Shown: positions 37,698-48,480, counted from the first letter of the stretch. The stretch is DNA of 64,000 bases from Phaeosaccion multiseriatum (GCA_965112735.1 OZ218950.1:5394001-5458000); one strand, 5' to 3'. Numbers and translations: made by a program. Notes: generated by a model not told the origin, from the letters alone.

Positions 37698-37791
37698 CCC
37701 CTGACGCATTATACTATCCGCTATCCGCTATCGCCGGCGCCAGCCGATCCGCTATCCGCTATCGAGAATGTGGGCGATAGTGCGTCAGGGG
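37698..37791. repeat. Foldback inverted repeat between EMG1 and HPPD
   Basis: CCCCTGACGCA at 37698-37708 is repeated as its exact reverse complement at 37781-37791. Just inside are ACTATC and GATAGT. The interior holds two copies of ATCCGCTATCCGCTATCG-like sequence around GCCGGCGCCAGC. It could form a hairpin: a MITE-like remnant, a transcription terminator for HPPD (stop at 37801) or a regulatory palindrome upstream of EMG1. Confidence 0.7.
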
Positions 37792-37800
37792 TACTGTATT

Positions 37801-39600
37801 CTATTTCACGCCCAGCGTCTTCTCGTAGTCTTCAATTGACTTGAAGAGTGCTTTAAAGTTGCCCTTCCCGAATCCTCCACACCCCCCCTTCTGCTGCAAG
37901 GTGCCGTCCTCCTTCGTAACCATGCATCCGATGCGCTGGATGATTTCGAGGAAGAAAGTGGCCCGGTCTCCCACCTGATTGGTGGGTACGTCGAGAGTTT
38001 CGGTGAGTGTTGAAAGTGGGGGACGGGCAAGCATCCTGCCGACAACATGATGGACGCACGCACGCTCTTACCGGCTTGGTGAAGATTTGCAGAAGAATTC
38101 CTTGATCATCTTCGTCGGCAAGCAGGCCGTACTCCTGTTGTGGAGGTATCAGGGGATATATTAGCGCCCCATCTTGCAGCAAACCAAGCACTACCTGCGA
38201 CTATGCGCTAACCTGAATCTGTGCGAGCTGGTCTTTTGTTAGGCTGGGAATGCGGCGAGGAAGGTCACGGTAATAGCTTGCATCTGGGCCTTCCATGAAT
38301 TCCATCCCCCCTATGCCTGATGCTGCTTGCATCAAGCGCATGGTGGTGAAAATGTCGTCCGTCTTGAGGGCCAGGTGCTGCACACCTATATCGCGAAGAT
38401 CCAAGTGTGTAAGGTAAGCCAAGCAAGCACTTGCTTTTTGCGTCAAACCGCCCGTTCTTGCTCAGCAGACAGAATCTTACCAGGTCCTCGGTTTTGCTCC
38501 AAGTAGGTCTGAATCTGACTCTTCCTGGGCGTTCCGTACGTTGGCTCATTAATTGGGAGCAGCACCATCTCGTCATTGGTGGCCAGGACGATGGAGTTCA
38601 AGCCGCTATCAACCGTTCCCACATCTTCCGCGGTGAACTCCGCAAACTCATGAAACCCCGCGGCTTTGGACAGATATTCAACCGTCTCAGCCATGTCCCA
38701 TACATTCCCAACCGCATGATCAAGTCGCTGTGGCATCAAGGCAGGGGGGGAGGAGACACAAAGTGAGTCAGTCAGACTGGGGCGATACAAGGAATGACGA
38801 TCGCCCACACGCTGTACCTGAAGCCCGTAATCTTGGAAAGCAGTACTCTTTACAGCCTGAAAGTTTGGCAGGAAAGGTCCAGCGTATGCTTGGCCCTCCT
38901 GCTGACCGCCGCCATACGAGATGAATCTGAGGACCACGTCTCCGTACGCAGCCACTTCGGAGACAACCACGCTCCCCCTACCATCGGCATCCACAACTTC
39001 TGTGGGGTCCAGCACCCCGACGCCTCCGCTGCCAATGAATCTCCGAAAAGCTGTCTCGGCGCACTTCACTCTGAGTCCAATCGCCCGGACACCAAGTCCA
39101 TGCCCTCGAAAGAAATCGTGGGCAACGCTGGCGTCGAAGCCGGGCATGGATTTCGAAGCACCGTCATCCCCTTGCGAAGCTGGGTCGTCCGCAGCAGCCA
39201 CACCATACGGAGCTGTAAAGACGAAGCAGAGGTCATTGCTCTGCACCACATGGCTGGCATGCAGAGTATTCCCCGTAGACATGTCAGAGCGGGCCACCAG
39301 CGGCATGCCCAGGCCGACCATGAACCGGCGCGCCGTGTTGGACGCGTCCCCGCAATACAGCTCTATACTGTGAAAGCCCAGCACCTCAAATCGGTCCGAC
39401 AAAGGAGCTGCTGCCTTTGTGCCCGACTTCGTACTCGCCTCCACGACCTCCTGTGCAGCGGACAACGCGCGCAGCTCCATGCACGGCCCTTGCCCTCGGG
39501 AGCCATATCCTCGGGGCACCGGGCATGGCGAAAAGAAGCAAGTGGTGAACGAGGGGATACAGAGCAAGAAGAGAAGCCGCTCCCGCGTCATCAGTCCCAT
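37801..39600 (-). CDS. HPPD: 4-hydroxyphenylpyruvate dioxygenase
   Basis: Converts 4-hydroxyphenylpyruvate to homogentisate: tyrosine catabolism and, in algae, the entry to tocopherol and plastoquinone synthesis. Five exons, 39600-38818, 38727-38481, 38385-38213, 38134-38072 and 37974-37801, give 479 aa. The three Fe(II) ligands are present: RLDHAVGN (His265), GVQHLAL (His347) and FFLEIIQR (Glu432). LLQIFTKP, EYGLLADEDDQG and the C-terminal GGCGGFGKGNFKALFKSIE are also typical. The N-terminus is hydrophobic with Phe after a likely cleavage site (MTRERLLFLLCIPSFTTCFF), then about 40 residues before the catalytic fold; this resembles bipartite plastid leaders of secondary algae, though no perfect ASAFAP motif is seen. 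The 90-nt intron 38817-38728 is stop-free. Confidence 0.93.
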
Positions 39601-39752
39601 TTTGGGAGGCAGTGTGAGAAATAAAGGAGGGAAAAATGGAAAAACGAACTGAAACTCACACCTGTGCCTGCTTTTAAAGTGACTGTCCGCTCTTTCTCTC
39701 TCCCCCTCTCTCTCTCCCTCTCCCCGTCGCGCCGCACCTGTCTCTTTACTCC

Positions 39753-42169
39753 ATGGAGGTGGAGGGTGAAGGCGACTTTTACCATGTGGCTTTGCTCATC
39801 GAGCATCTGAAGGCCGAGGACGTTCAGGTGAGTGGGGCGGCTGCTTGACAATAAGCCCTCGCTCGTTCCGAAGCACTGCTGAGCTTGTCGCCCTCGTTTC
39901 CACAGCTGCGTATAAATGCCACGAAAGAGCTGGCCGTGATTGCAGATGCATTGGGGCCAGAGCGGGTAAGAGGTGAGCTTCTTCCGTTTCTCAAGGAGAG
40001 CACAGACGACGAAGATGAGGTGAGAAACAAGATAATTACCATCGCTCAAGGGGATGTTGTTGTGATAATCACGTCTGGCGCGAACTGCTGTGTTGTGGAA
40101 TTGAAAGGTTCTTCTGATTCTGGCGGAGCAGCTGGGGCGTTTGGTGGATGGCGCGGGAGGTCCTGAGTATGCCTACCATCTGTTGGGGCCTCTCGAGGCC
40201 TTGGCAGCCGCTGAGGAGTCCACAGTCAGAGACAAGGTAAGCAGCTCAACTAGCCAGACAGCCAGACAGCCAGGCAGCCAGGCAGCCAGGCAGCTAGGCA
40301 GCAAGCAGCCAACCAGGCAGCTAACCAGCCAGCCAGGCAGGGAGGCTACCTGCTGCCGGACAGCGAACCTGGCAGCTAACTAGCCTATATAGGACCAGCC
40401 TTGACGTCGCGGTGTACCCCTTACCCCCCCCTTCCCTGTAGGCTGTTGAGTCGGCTCAGATGATTGCCAAACGTCTATCAGGAGACCACTTGATGGAACA
40501 CTATGTTCCTCTCCTGCGGCGACTGGCAACGCGAGACTGGTTCACTGCACGAATATCTGCATGCTCACTCTTTGCATCTATTTACCGGCAACTGCCGGTG
40601 GGAGGGGGTTTGAGGTCGGAGATGCGAGAACTCTTCGCGAATCTGTGCAAAGATGATACCCCCATGGTGCGGCGAGTGGCAGCTGCAAACGTGGGGCTGC
40701 TCGCAGAAGAGGTGGAGGTCGAGACTGTGACATCAGAGCTTCTTCCCCTCTTTACTACTTTGTCGGAAGACGACCAGGACAGCGTTCGCTTGCAAACGGT
40801 GAACAACTGCGCTTCGCTGGCTCGAGTGTTGTCGTCAACGGGACAGACGGCGCAAATTCTGCCTGTTGTCCTTGACGCGACCAATGATCGAAGCTGGCGG
40901 GTGAGGTGGAGCGCCGCCAACAAGTTTCACGACTTGTGCGAAGTTTTGGGCACCGAGGTGACGAATGGAGCCATGTGCAGCGCATACGAGAAGCTCTTAC
41001 AAGATGTTGAAGCAGAAGTGCGCACGGCCGCAGCCTTCAACGTCACAAAGGTGGGGGGGGAAGTACATTGAACAGGGAGTGCAAAGTGCTGACATACGCG
41101 CATTTCATCTTCTTTCAGGTGTCCGCACAAATGGATTGTGACGTAGTCTTGTCCAAGATCTTCCCTCATTTGCAGAAAATGGTGATGGATTCTTGCGAGC
41201 ATGTTCGAGCGGCCTTAGCGGCGGTCATCGATGACATGTCTCCGGTCCTGGGAAAGGACCACACAATCAATCATCTACTGCCCCTCCTGCTCGCGTTGCT
41301 GCGAGACAACAATAGCGAAGTCCGTCTCAACATCATTTCAAAGCTGCAAGCCATCAACGAGGTGAAGAGACCCAAGAGACGGCGAAAGGCTGGGTGTGTA
41401 AGCTCGGGGTCGTTAGTATTGAGTCCCCCATCGATCTTAATTTCGCTCTCCCGCCCGCCCCTCTACAGGTTATTGGCGTGGAGCTGCTAAGCCAATCTCT
41501 CTTGCCCGCCATTGTGGATTTGGCCGAAGACCAGCAGTGGCGGGTTCGGATGGCTATCATCGAGCACATTCCACTCCTGGCGCAACAGCTGGGCAGCGCC
41601 TTTTTCAACGAAAAGCTTTGCGACCTCTGCATGGCGTGGCTGGGAGACGACGTCTTTAGCATCCGTATTGCAGCAACGAGCAACCTCAAGCACTTGACCG
41701 ATCTCTTCGGGAGTGAATGGGCGACGAATTTCATCATGCCGAAGGTTGAACAGATGCACTCCCACAATAGCTTCATGCACCGCATGACAGCTCTGTACGT
41801 GATGCAGGTACGCCTGTATGCGTGTGTGCAATTTGTTCGCATTCTGGGCAGCTCCAAACTTGATATCGGTCTGTCTCTCTTCCCCCCCCTGACTAGGTTT
41901 TAGCCGAGTCCCTGGATATACCCACATTACAGGGCGAAGTCCTCCCGCTCGTACTTCACATGGCGAACGACCCTGTACCCAATATTCGCTTCAACGTCAG
42001 CAAGACTCTGGAGCGAATCGCGCAGAGGATGCAGCAGGAGGGAGGCTTGGTGGGGGGGGTTGTGGATACGGATATACGACCCATGCTGAATACCTTGATT
42101 GATGACAGCGACCGAGACGTGCGGTACTTCACCCGAAGAGCCCAAAAAAGCCTTCAAAGTCTAGGGTAG
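39753..42169 (+). CDS. PPP2R1A: PP2A scaffold subunit A (PR65)
   Basis: HEAT-repeat scaffold that holds the PP2A catalytic and regulatory B subunits. Seven exons join in frame: 39753-39827, 39906-40019, 40108-40236, 40442-41050, 41119-41361, 41469-41807 and 41897-42169, giving 593 aa against about 589 in animals. Typical repeats are [56 protein letters not shown] and [19 protein letters not shown]. It ends [16 protein letters not shown]. The start at 39753 is the first ATG and gives the expected N-terminal length. It shares a 152-bp divergent upstream region with HPPD. Its stop is 35 bp from the stop of the convergent HIT-finger gene. The gene symbol follows the human orthologue. Confidence 0.93.
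40244..40385 (+). repeat. Short tandem CAGCCAGG/CAGCTAAC repeats in PP2A intron 3
   Basis: Inside intron 3 (40237-40441) about 140 bp consist of diverged 8-12 bp units such as CAGCCAGG, CAGCTAGG and CAGCTAACC. The intron is roughly twice the length of its neighbours because of this expansion. Confidence 0.8.
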
Positions 42170-42204
42170 ATGACATAATGAATGAACCCTTCCCTTCGCC
42201 GTCT

Positions 42205-42675
42205 CTACGGTGGTTCTTGTTGCTCCAGCTGCTGCTGTTGCTGCTGCTGCTCTACTTCCGCATACATCTGAAGCATGATGAGGTCGAATTCTGGATGAAG
42301 CCGAGCCATCCTCAACTCACTCTCCCGGTCTCTCGCGGAGTTGATTCGCACCATTGCCTTTCGCAAATGGTTGTTGCCGAGTGCCGCCTTGAGCCACGCC
42401 TTGGACTGCAAGCTCGCGAGATCAGCCTCAGTAAGTAGACTCTCTTCTTCCTCTTCCTCAGGAGGAGTTGCAGCAGCCACCCAAGAGCGCTCAATGCCAT
42501 GGGTAGAAGCTCTCCCAGACGGAGAAGGCCGCTTACCCGTGCAAGGCTTCTCTCGCTTGTGAGTCTGAAAGCACTGCACCGAGCAATACGCTGCGCGACA
42601 GCCTGGGCATTTATACTTGTGTTTGGCCTTGTGGCAAACTTCGCAGATTGCCCCTTGTCTCGTGGCAGAGCTCAT
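42205..42675 (-). CDS. HIT-type zinc-finger protein (ZNHIT3/Hit1-like)
   Basis: Single-exon 156-aa protein. Residues about 11-42 form a zf-HIT finger: CEVCHKAKHKYKCPGC, then YCSVQCFQTHK and a later Cys, the CX2C...CX2C...CX3C pattern. The length and the C-terminal helix-rich part (LASLQSKAWLKAALGNNHLRKAM) match ZNHIT3/yeast Hit1, which works with the R2TP/NUFIP machinery in box C/D snoRNP assembly. Other HIT-finger proteins have different C-termini, but orthology is inferred from short similarity. I chose ATG 42675 (MSSATRQGA); an upstream ATG at 42744 would add a Lys-rich leader not expected for the family. It diverges from the PPR gene with about 112 bp between starts. Confidence 0.75.
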   Translation of the reverse strand: MSSATRQGAICEVCHKAKHKYKCPGCRAAYCSVQCFQTHKREKPCTGKRPSPSGRASTHGIERSWVAAATPPEEEEEESLLTEADLASLQSKAWLKAALGNNHLRKAMVRINSARDRESELRMARLHPEFDLIMLQMYAEVEQQQQQQQLEQQEPP

Positions 42676-42787
42676 TTCTTTATTTTTTTTTTTAGAGACA
42701 ATGGTGTTGAAAAGGAGCAGAGGCGACGATCGTAGGACCAACATGCTTTACGAAATGCCTTTTTGATCATAATTTCGATACGATAAG

Positions 42788-45268
42788 ATGAATGTGGGGT
42801 TGAGGAGAGGTTGGCTTTCCGCTTGGTGCCGCAATGCAGCGAGGGATAGAAGAAGAAGAAGCATGGGCACTGGAGCGGAGCCAGCGGCAGCAGCGGAGGG
42901 GGGGGGCGTTGCGGAGGCGTCTCTTCCAGTCCCTTCCTCCCTGCAGCTCCCCGTGCGCAAAAGTCTCCCTTTCAATGTGGAGCAACAAATCGTTGCGCGA
43001 TTTACGAAAGCTAAAGACCGTCGCAGTCACGAAGCGGTTATGGACGTCCTGAGAAATCCAACTATAAAGGCGGGGGAGGAGCGGAGTATCTATGAGAGTC
43101 TTGTCAACTCGTACTGCAAGGACAGGGATTTGGTGAGGGCGTATGAGGCTTTGAAGGAAATGCAAGAGCGCTGTGGTATTGAGGAGCTTTCTGCACGTGA
43201 TTTTAGGCCTCTGCTGCGCCAAGCAGCATATTCGCGTCCGCCTTTGCTGGATGGAGGCCATTGGCTTTTGGGGGAGATGAAGAGCCGCGGCATCTTGGGG
43301 GACAATGAGAGTTCCCTCTCTCCAGAGGAGTCTAAAGACCTGTACCTGACGCTCATGGTGATGTATGGTGGGACTGTTGCCTATCCGGAGACGAGAGCAG
43401 GCATTGGCGGCGTGGGCAAGGCGATGGAGAACGTCGAGCTCATGTGGGGCAAGCTGCTGGCCTCTACGGCAGGAGCCTGTGGTGATGGGAAGCCTTGTCA
43501 TCAGGCTTGGATACACAGAGCAATGAGCATGGCTCGCTGTGTGCACGGAGAGTCCCCCAGTATTTCGTCAGACGATGCGCGAGCCTCCCGCGATGCGTAT
43601 GACCGGGCAAAAGAAGCCCTCTTCATGGCAGGAGAAAACTGGCAGTCTTCGGCCTCTTTCTGCGTCCGCGAATTCAAACGCGCCCTCGTGGCCGTGCTTT
43701 GCGCAGGGGCAAGACTCGGGGAAGCACGAGACACAGCGACAAGTCTTATGACGTTTTGTTCTCGCCACAACGTTTTGCCTGAAGCTGTACATTATCATCA
43801 CGTGCTCTCCCACCTCGGTGTGTGGAATTTTGGGACGGATTATGTTCACCGTGTTGGCTTTCCAGCGCTCTCTACGCGCTACCCTGCCGAGCTCTGGACG
43901 GTTCAAGAAGTCGTCACCGCGGCCATGCTCGACGCAGGACATCCATTCACGCAAACTACCAGTACCTTACAATTGCGCATTATACATGCAATGACTAGAA
44001 GTTTCGTCTTGCAGGAGGAGCCTGGGACACGACCAGGAGGCCAGACAGTCGTGGGTGAGACTCTTCAAAGCGCTCTGCATTCTTCTCTGGAACAGGCGTC
44101 GACCGCTGGCGTCAGTCTGGGAGACCAGGCACTTCATCTTCTATTTTGGATACATTTGCGCGCCAAGCCCTACCCTCGACTTGGTCAAGCTCTCGACGCC
44201 CTAGATCAGCTCAGTGAGGACATGCCACCGCACGAGAATATGGTCACCCAAGTTTGGTGCAGGGCCAGGAGTTGTACCGCAGTAGGGTCCGCGGAGCGGA
44301 GGCGGGCGGAGGAATGGAGGTCTCAAATCCATGGAGAGTACATTCCCCAGATGAGAACACCTCCCTCGCGGGGTGGCCCCACCCACTTGGTCTCTTACGA
44401 CCTGGAAGGCGTGACCCGCGCAGTGCGCATGGGCCAGTGGCCATTAGCGTGGCACATCCTGCAGAATGTTCGGAAACACAGCCCCCACAAGTATGTTCCA
44501 TTTACGACATACTCTGGGATTTTCAAGTGCTTTCGTTGGGCCGGACCAGGTATGCTGGACAGGAGACAACACGGAGACCAGACCTACGCTGCTTTAAAGT
44601 GGTTGGTCAAAGATATGCTCGTCATGGGACATGCGCCCGATGTATCCATCTTGAATCGCGGCCTGCTCGCCCTTCGCCGTGAATCGTCAACACGAGGTGT
44701 GAGCGGTATATACGGCACCGATGAGAGGCGGCAAAAGCTCTTGGAGGAGGCACTTGAGTTTTTCGAAGAGCTCACCGGGGCCTCTACAGGGATAGTCCCG
44801 AATCACATGACGTACACCACTCTGATTGCGATTTGTGGCGCGTGTCGTGATGTCGACAAGCTGATGGACATCATGACCTCCATGGCTAAGGATCCCAGCA
44901 CTCGTCCGGACAAGGCTGTCTTTAGTGCACTGATTCGCGTCGTGTATCTCGTTTCGGGGCCAGAAGCTGCCGAAAGCGTCTTGATAGAGATGACTAACGA
45001 TGGGGTTTGGCCGACGTTGGAAATTGTCAACGCTCTTGTACTTGGAGCCTTGGACCGTGGATCTTTCACCTCGGCGATTTCAGCGTGTCAACACTTGTTT
45101 AATCAGTACGGGGTCCGCCCGCACGCGCACCATTTTCTCCGCCTGATGGAGAGTGTCCTAGAAGAAGGGGACATTCACGAAGCAAGAAGAGCCTTGTCTG
45201 TGGCAAAGCTCTTGTGGCCGCCCGCAAGTACCCACAGCCCCCCACTCGAGTACTGGCCAGATGTATGA
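42788..45268 (+). CDS. Pentatricopeptide repeat (PPR) protein, organelle-targeted
   Basis: Intronless 826-aa protein. The first 30 or so residues are Arg-rich and lack acidic residues (MNVGLRRGWLSAWCRNAARD), typical of a mitochondrial or plastid presequence. PPR-like helical pairs are visible near the start (YESLVNSYCKDRDLVRAYEALKEM) and more clearly in the C-terminal third (YTTLIAICGACRDVDKLMDIM, FSALIRVVYLVSGPEAAESVL, VNALVLGALDRGSFTSAIS). PPR proteins bind organellar RNA for processing, stability or translation. The target cannot be read from sequence, and no editing (E/DYW) or SMR domain is seen. The absence of introns is normal for PPR genes. Confidence 0.8.
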   Translation: MNVGLRRGWLSAWCRNAARDRRRRSMGTGAEPAAAAEGGGVAEASLPVPSSLQLPVRKSLPFNVEQQIVARFTKAKDRRSHEAVMDVLRNPTIKAGEERSIYESLVNSYCKDRDLVRAYEALKEMQERCGIEELSARDFRPLLRQAAYSRPPLLDGGHWLLGEMKSRGILGDNESSLSPEESKDLYLTLMVMYGGTVAYPETRAGIGGVGKAMENVELMWGKLLASTAGACGDGKPCHQAWIHRAMSMARCVHGESPSISSDDARASRDAYDRAKEALFMAGENWQSSASFCVREFKRALVAVLCAGARLGEARDTATSLMTFCSRHNVLPEAVHYHHVLSHLGVWNFGTDYVHRVGFPALSTRYPAELWTVQEVVTAAMLDAGHPFTQTTSTLQLRIIHAMTRSFVLQEEPGTRPGGQTVVGETLQSALHSSLEQASTAGVSLGDQALHLLFWIHLRAKPYPRLGQALDALDQLSEDMPPHENMVTQVWCRARSCTAVGSAERRRAEEWRSQIHGEYIPQMRTPPSRGGPTHLVSYDLEGVTRAVRMGQWPLAWHILQNVRKHSPHKYVPFTTYSGIFKCFRWAGPGMLDRRQHGDQTYAALKWLVKDMLVMGHAPDVSILNRGLLALRRESSTRGVSGIYGTDERRQKLLEEALEFFEELTGASTGIVPNHMTYTTLIAICGACRDVDKLMDIMTSMAKDPSTRPDKAVFSALIRVVYLVSGPEAAESVLIEMTNDGVWPTLEIVNALVLGALDRGSFTSAISACQHLFNQYGVRPHAHHFLRLMESVLEEGDIHEARRALSVAKLLWPPASTHSPPLEYWPDV

Positions 45269-45315
45269 GCACGTTCGGAAAAAGAGAAATTGCTATTGGC
45301 ACTTAATTCACCAAA

Positions 45316-46596
45316 TCAAGCATGTGTCCACGACGAAATTACTGGGGGTGCAGGCGACCCCTCAAGCAGTGTGCCTCGCAGCGCCTTGTCTTGCACGAAT
45401 TTGGAGAACGTAGAGAACTGGTTTGTGACAATGTGTGTGGCTCTGGAGCATATCGTAGCATCAACCATGGGTAAGAGCCCACTCGAATCATTCACATCCG
45501 AGTCGAGCCTCGACGGATGCCCAGACTGTAGGAAATCGTTGAGCGTGAGGAGAGGAATCTCGAATAGATGTGCCTGAGCCCGGACAAACTCAGAATCGTC
45601 CGTGGAGACGTATACGAAATCAGGGGTGAGCCCGCGCCGCTTGATCGGCACAAGGGGCGCTAAATTGGAACTGAACAGTTCCTCATCCACCCAACACGCA
45701 CGCTTTTTGCGGAACAGCGCCTGAACCCAAGGCCGGGCTGCTCCTGCTAAATACTCCTCCTTGTACAAAAGGCAGGACTTGGCGAAATCACCCCTTCTCA
45801 AATGTGCACATACATATGGAGGCCTCGCCGCCACTTCTGAGGCTGATTCTGGCCTCCTCCGTCCCCCAAACTTTAAAATCCTTGCCTGGAAAAGAGCGTG
45901 CACCATTGCGGAAATACGAGGGCTCTCTTGGTAAATGTGTGCAACCATTTCTTTGTGGCGCTCTCGATCCTTCCGAAGTCCTCTTTTGCCGGAGAACCCT
46001 CCGAACATGCCAAACATGCCCGTAAAAGCCACGGTTTGATCTGACATGGCCAACGCTGCGCGTTTCCAGCCCGAGGAAGTCGTGTCCTCCATTGGGAAAT
46101 CGACCAAGCTGTCATTCTCAAAGCCGAACAATGCCCGAAAGTATTCATTCGACGGCTGCAGCTGCTGGACCGGGAGGTGCACGTGCAAAACACGGCGAGG
46201 AAATAGCGTCTGTGATGTATGGGCGGCGCAGGTGTCCAACAACATCAAAAAGTCCTGTACAGATATGATGATTCGCTCGCTCGTCAGCCAGCTCAGGTCC
46301 ACTATGCTATCGAATGGAAGCAAAGCCCCGAGACCGTTACCGCTGATGAAGTGGGGCACGACAAGTACGCGACCCAGCAGTGTAGCAACAGCAAGCCCGG
46401 CTTCCAAGGCACGTATTTGGTTGCCCATTCCAAATTGGGGTTGATACAGCAAGAACCTGGCCTCAGACAGCCATTCCTTCTGTGACCAACACGAGCTGCG
46501 ATTCCCATCGTGCCGGGGGGCAGCAACGCTTTTCTCATTCCTGGGTGCCTCCCCACCAAAAGCTTCGTGTTGGTGACAGGGCGGAGAGGAGGACAT
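45316..46596 (-). CDS. GDP-fucose O-fucosyltransferase-like protein
   Basis: Single open frame of about 426 aa from ATG 46596. Residues about 48-80 (FLLYQPQFGMGNQIRALEAG, then ATLLGRVLVVPHF) match the GDP-fucose-binding start of O-fucosyltransferases and relatives (G.GNQ......A..LGR.LVLP). A central CAHLRRGDF gives the HxRxGD motif. The C-terminal block (VDATICSRATHIVTN, then QFSTFSKFV) matches the conserved end of the superfamily. Members act in the ER/Golgi lumen, but no signal peptide or anchor is visible from this ATG, so a 5' exon may be missing. An upstream frame beginning MASADFISVAMCVLSS near 46660 is hydrophobic but not in phase. Together with the GT2-like gene and sugar transporter it forms a glycosylation-related neighbourhood. 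Confidence 0.65.
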   Translation of the reverse strand: MSSSPPCHQHEAFGGEAPRNEKSVAAPRHDGNRSSCWSQKEWLSEARFLLYQPQFGMGNQIRALEAGLAVATLLGRVLVVPHFISGNGLGALLPFDSIVDLSWLTSERIIISVQDFLMLLDTCAAHTSQTLFPRRVLHVHLPVQQLQPSNEYFRALFGFENDSLVDFPMEDTTSSGWKRAALAMSDQTVAFTGMFGMFGGFSGKRGLRKDRERHKEMVAHIYQESPRISAMVHALFQARILKFGGRRRPESASEVAARPPYVCAHLRRGDFAKSCLLYKEEYLAGAARPWVQALFRKKRACWVDEELFSSNLAPLVPIKRRGLTPDFVYVSTDDSEFVRAQAHLFEIPLLTLNDFLQSGHPSRLDSDVNDSSGLLPMVDATICSRATHIVTNQFSTFSKFVQDKALRGTLLEGSPAPPVISSWTHA

Positions 46597-46754
46597 GTAG
46601 GGGCAGCGGCTGCGAGGAGAGCACACACATAGCGACGGAAATGAAATCAGCTGAGGCCATCTGGTTCGCGCCGTCCAGCAAGGATTTTAATCCAATCCAC
46701 CGTTGTCCATTGTTCCCCCCTCCTCCCCTCCCTGTGCTGTGAGTTCCCACGCCC

Positions 46755-47987
46755 TTACCCGTCGCGGCTCTGCCAAGAGCCAAGACTGCATCCAGAAGGC
46801 TTTGTGTAGGCGAGTGAAGGTTCTCCAGGGGCCTTGAACTCCAGGTAGTCCTGTCGACAGACAAGGACACACAAGCAGCAGCCAGTCGGCATCCTTGTTA
46901 CGCTCATTTTAGGGTAGCGTCCGCGAAAACAGGTTCATCACACACACACCTGCTCTTCCTCATGGCTCTTGCATCGCCACAGATGATCACTCCGCAGCAC
47001 TGCACCCGAGTCTCTGACGGTGTCCCACCGCTTCCCAACAAGGGCTGTTCCTAGCAGTGTGAAAGGCAGCTTCCCGACGTAAAACTCCTCCCTGCGGTCG
47101 AGTCTGACTGTCTGTATAGCGAGAAGGCGGAAGCGCACCCCGATAAGCCACAAAAGGCCCCCTCAGCTGCACAAACAAGATACAAAAGACCCCATCAGCT
47201 CAACCGAGCAGCAGCAGAAGCCTTAGCACACGCACCTGCGTCGAGATCAAAGAGACCCCTACCACATCAATGGTCGATTCTTCCTCCAGTATCGCCCAAA
47301 GGGTAGGGGTGAGGGAATAGAGAAAGGTGGACGCCAAAACCATAGACTCACTAACTACTACGCGGACTTGCGAGGGCAAGGGATGCCTCCAAAAGACTTG
47401 ACTCAGCTCAGCAGACTCCTCAAGCCCATGCAGATACGTGGCTCCATACGGCCATGTAAAGCCCGCCAGAAAGTCCGTGATGCTCGTGTCATACACTGAC
47501 TCCAGCCAATAGTGTATGTCAAGCTTCCAGGCGGATCCGGCGCCCACCGGGTAGCACGCCTGAAACAGAGAGCTCAGCAGGTCTTGCAAGTCCGAAGCCC
47601 CATCATGACCGCCCACCATAACATGGACTGAAAGGTCCAAGTGCAGCAACCTGGCCTCCAGAGTTTCCCCTTCTGCAGTATCCTGCAAGCGCCCGCACAG
47701 TCCTTCAGGAACCTCATCCAGAGGAAGTCCATCTCGCCGCAGTAGGAAGGAGTGACCAGGTACATATATGGTCTACCAGGGCGCACACAAGCGGTGTTTG
47801 TCAAGACTCACGGTGTGTTCTCAAGGACCTACGAAATCCTCACCTTGCTCAAAGCTGTGAAGGTAGCAGGGGCCACTTCATCTTCATCAAGCGTCGAGCC
47901 CCATTCCTGCTCACGGAGCAACACGAATATCAGTGACAGGCTACATAGGACCAGAGCGAAGGGGAAAACAGAGGAGACGCGAGACAT
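46755..47987 (-). CDS. GT2-like (plant At5g60700-type) type II membrane protein
   Basis: Exons 47987-47844, 47772-47236, 47111-46950 and, tentatively, a last exon ending at 46755. Residues 8-24 (FPFALVLCSLSLIFVLL) form an N-terminal signal anchor, so the body would face the Golgi/ER lumen. The body resembles a plant and stramenopile glycosyltransferase family 2-like group: a ladder around LDLSVHVMVGG, then STIDVVGVSLIST (family D..V.GISLY), then LPFTLLGTALVGKRWDTVRD (family VPCSWG..YFP.HW..F.D). Where the family has LEDDIEVSPY, this protein reads VVVSESMVLASTF (residues 186-198), so the acidic motif is missing. The 3' end after 46950 is uncertain: the last exon gives 31 non-conserved residues, and a good donor (CGG|GTAAGG) overlaps its stop. 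Confidence 0.55.
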
Positions 47988-48480
47988 CCAGAGGGGGAAA
48001 TAAAAGTAAACAGTGTCCGGTTTCAGCTCGTGGGAGCCCCTGCCGCCCTCGGAGAAGGGGATGGGGCCGGTGTGGAGGGTCGATGGGTTGACAGCACACG
48101 GGGTAGGTGGGGCAATTCCTGTGGAGCAGAGGCATCCTGGTCCTCTAGGAGCCTCCTCACACGCGGCTGGCTGTGCTTTCCTTGCCCTTTCTCCCCCGAA
48201 GCCATGTTTTTACATGCTACGTCGGCTCCAGGCGAGTCGGCTCCAGGCAAGGTTTCTCGGGCCCCCGATAAAGCAGAAGCCGGCGGCGGCCTGCGGCCGA
48301 AAGTAAGAAGCCTGCGGCTGGCCTGCGGCCAGAAGCCTGCAGAAAGTAGCGAGAAGCCTGCCAAGTCCCCCATTTTTCTCCCAGCCTGAGAAGCCTGAAG
48401 CCTGACCACTGGCCTGCGGCCAGAAGCCCGAAGCCTGGAGGGGTACGGCAAAGGTGTGAAAAAAAAATAAAAACGCTCAG
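47988..48480. other. Intergenic with GGCCTGCGGCC palindromic repeats
   Basis: Between the GT2-like gene start and the transporter stop. From about 48260 to 48440 there are repeated AGAAGCCTG and GGCCTGCGGCC(A) units; the latter is a near-perfect palindrome present three times (near 48288, 48318 and 48411). No coding signal is evident in the gap. Confidence 0.6.
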
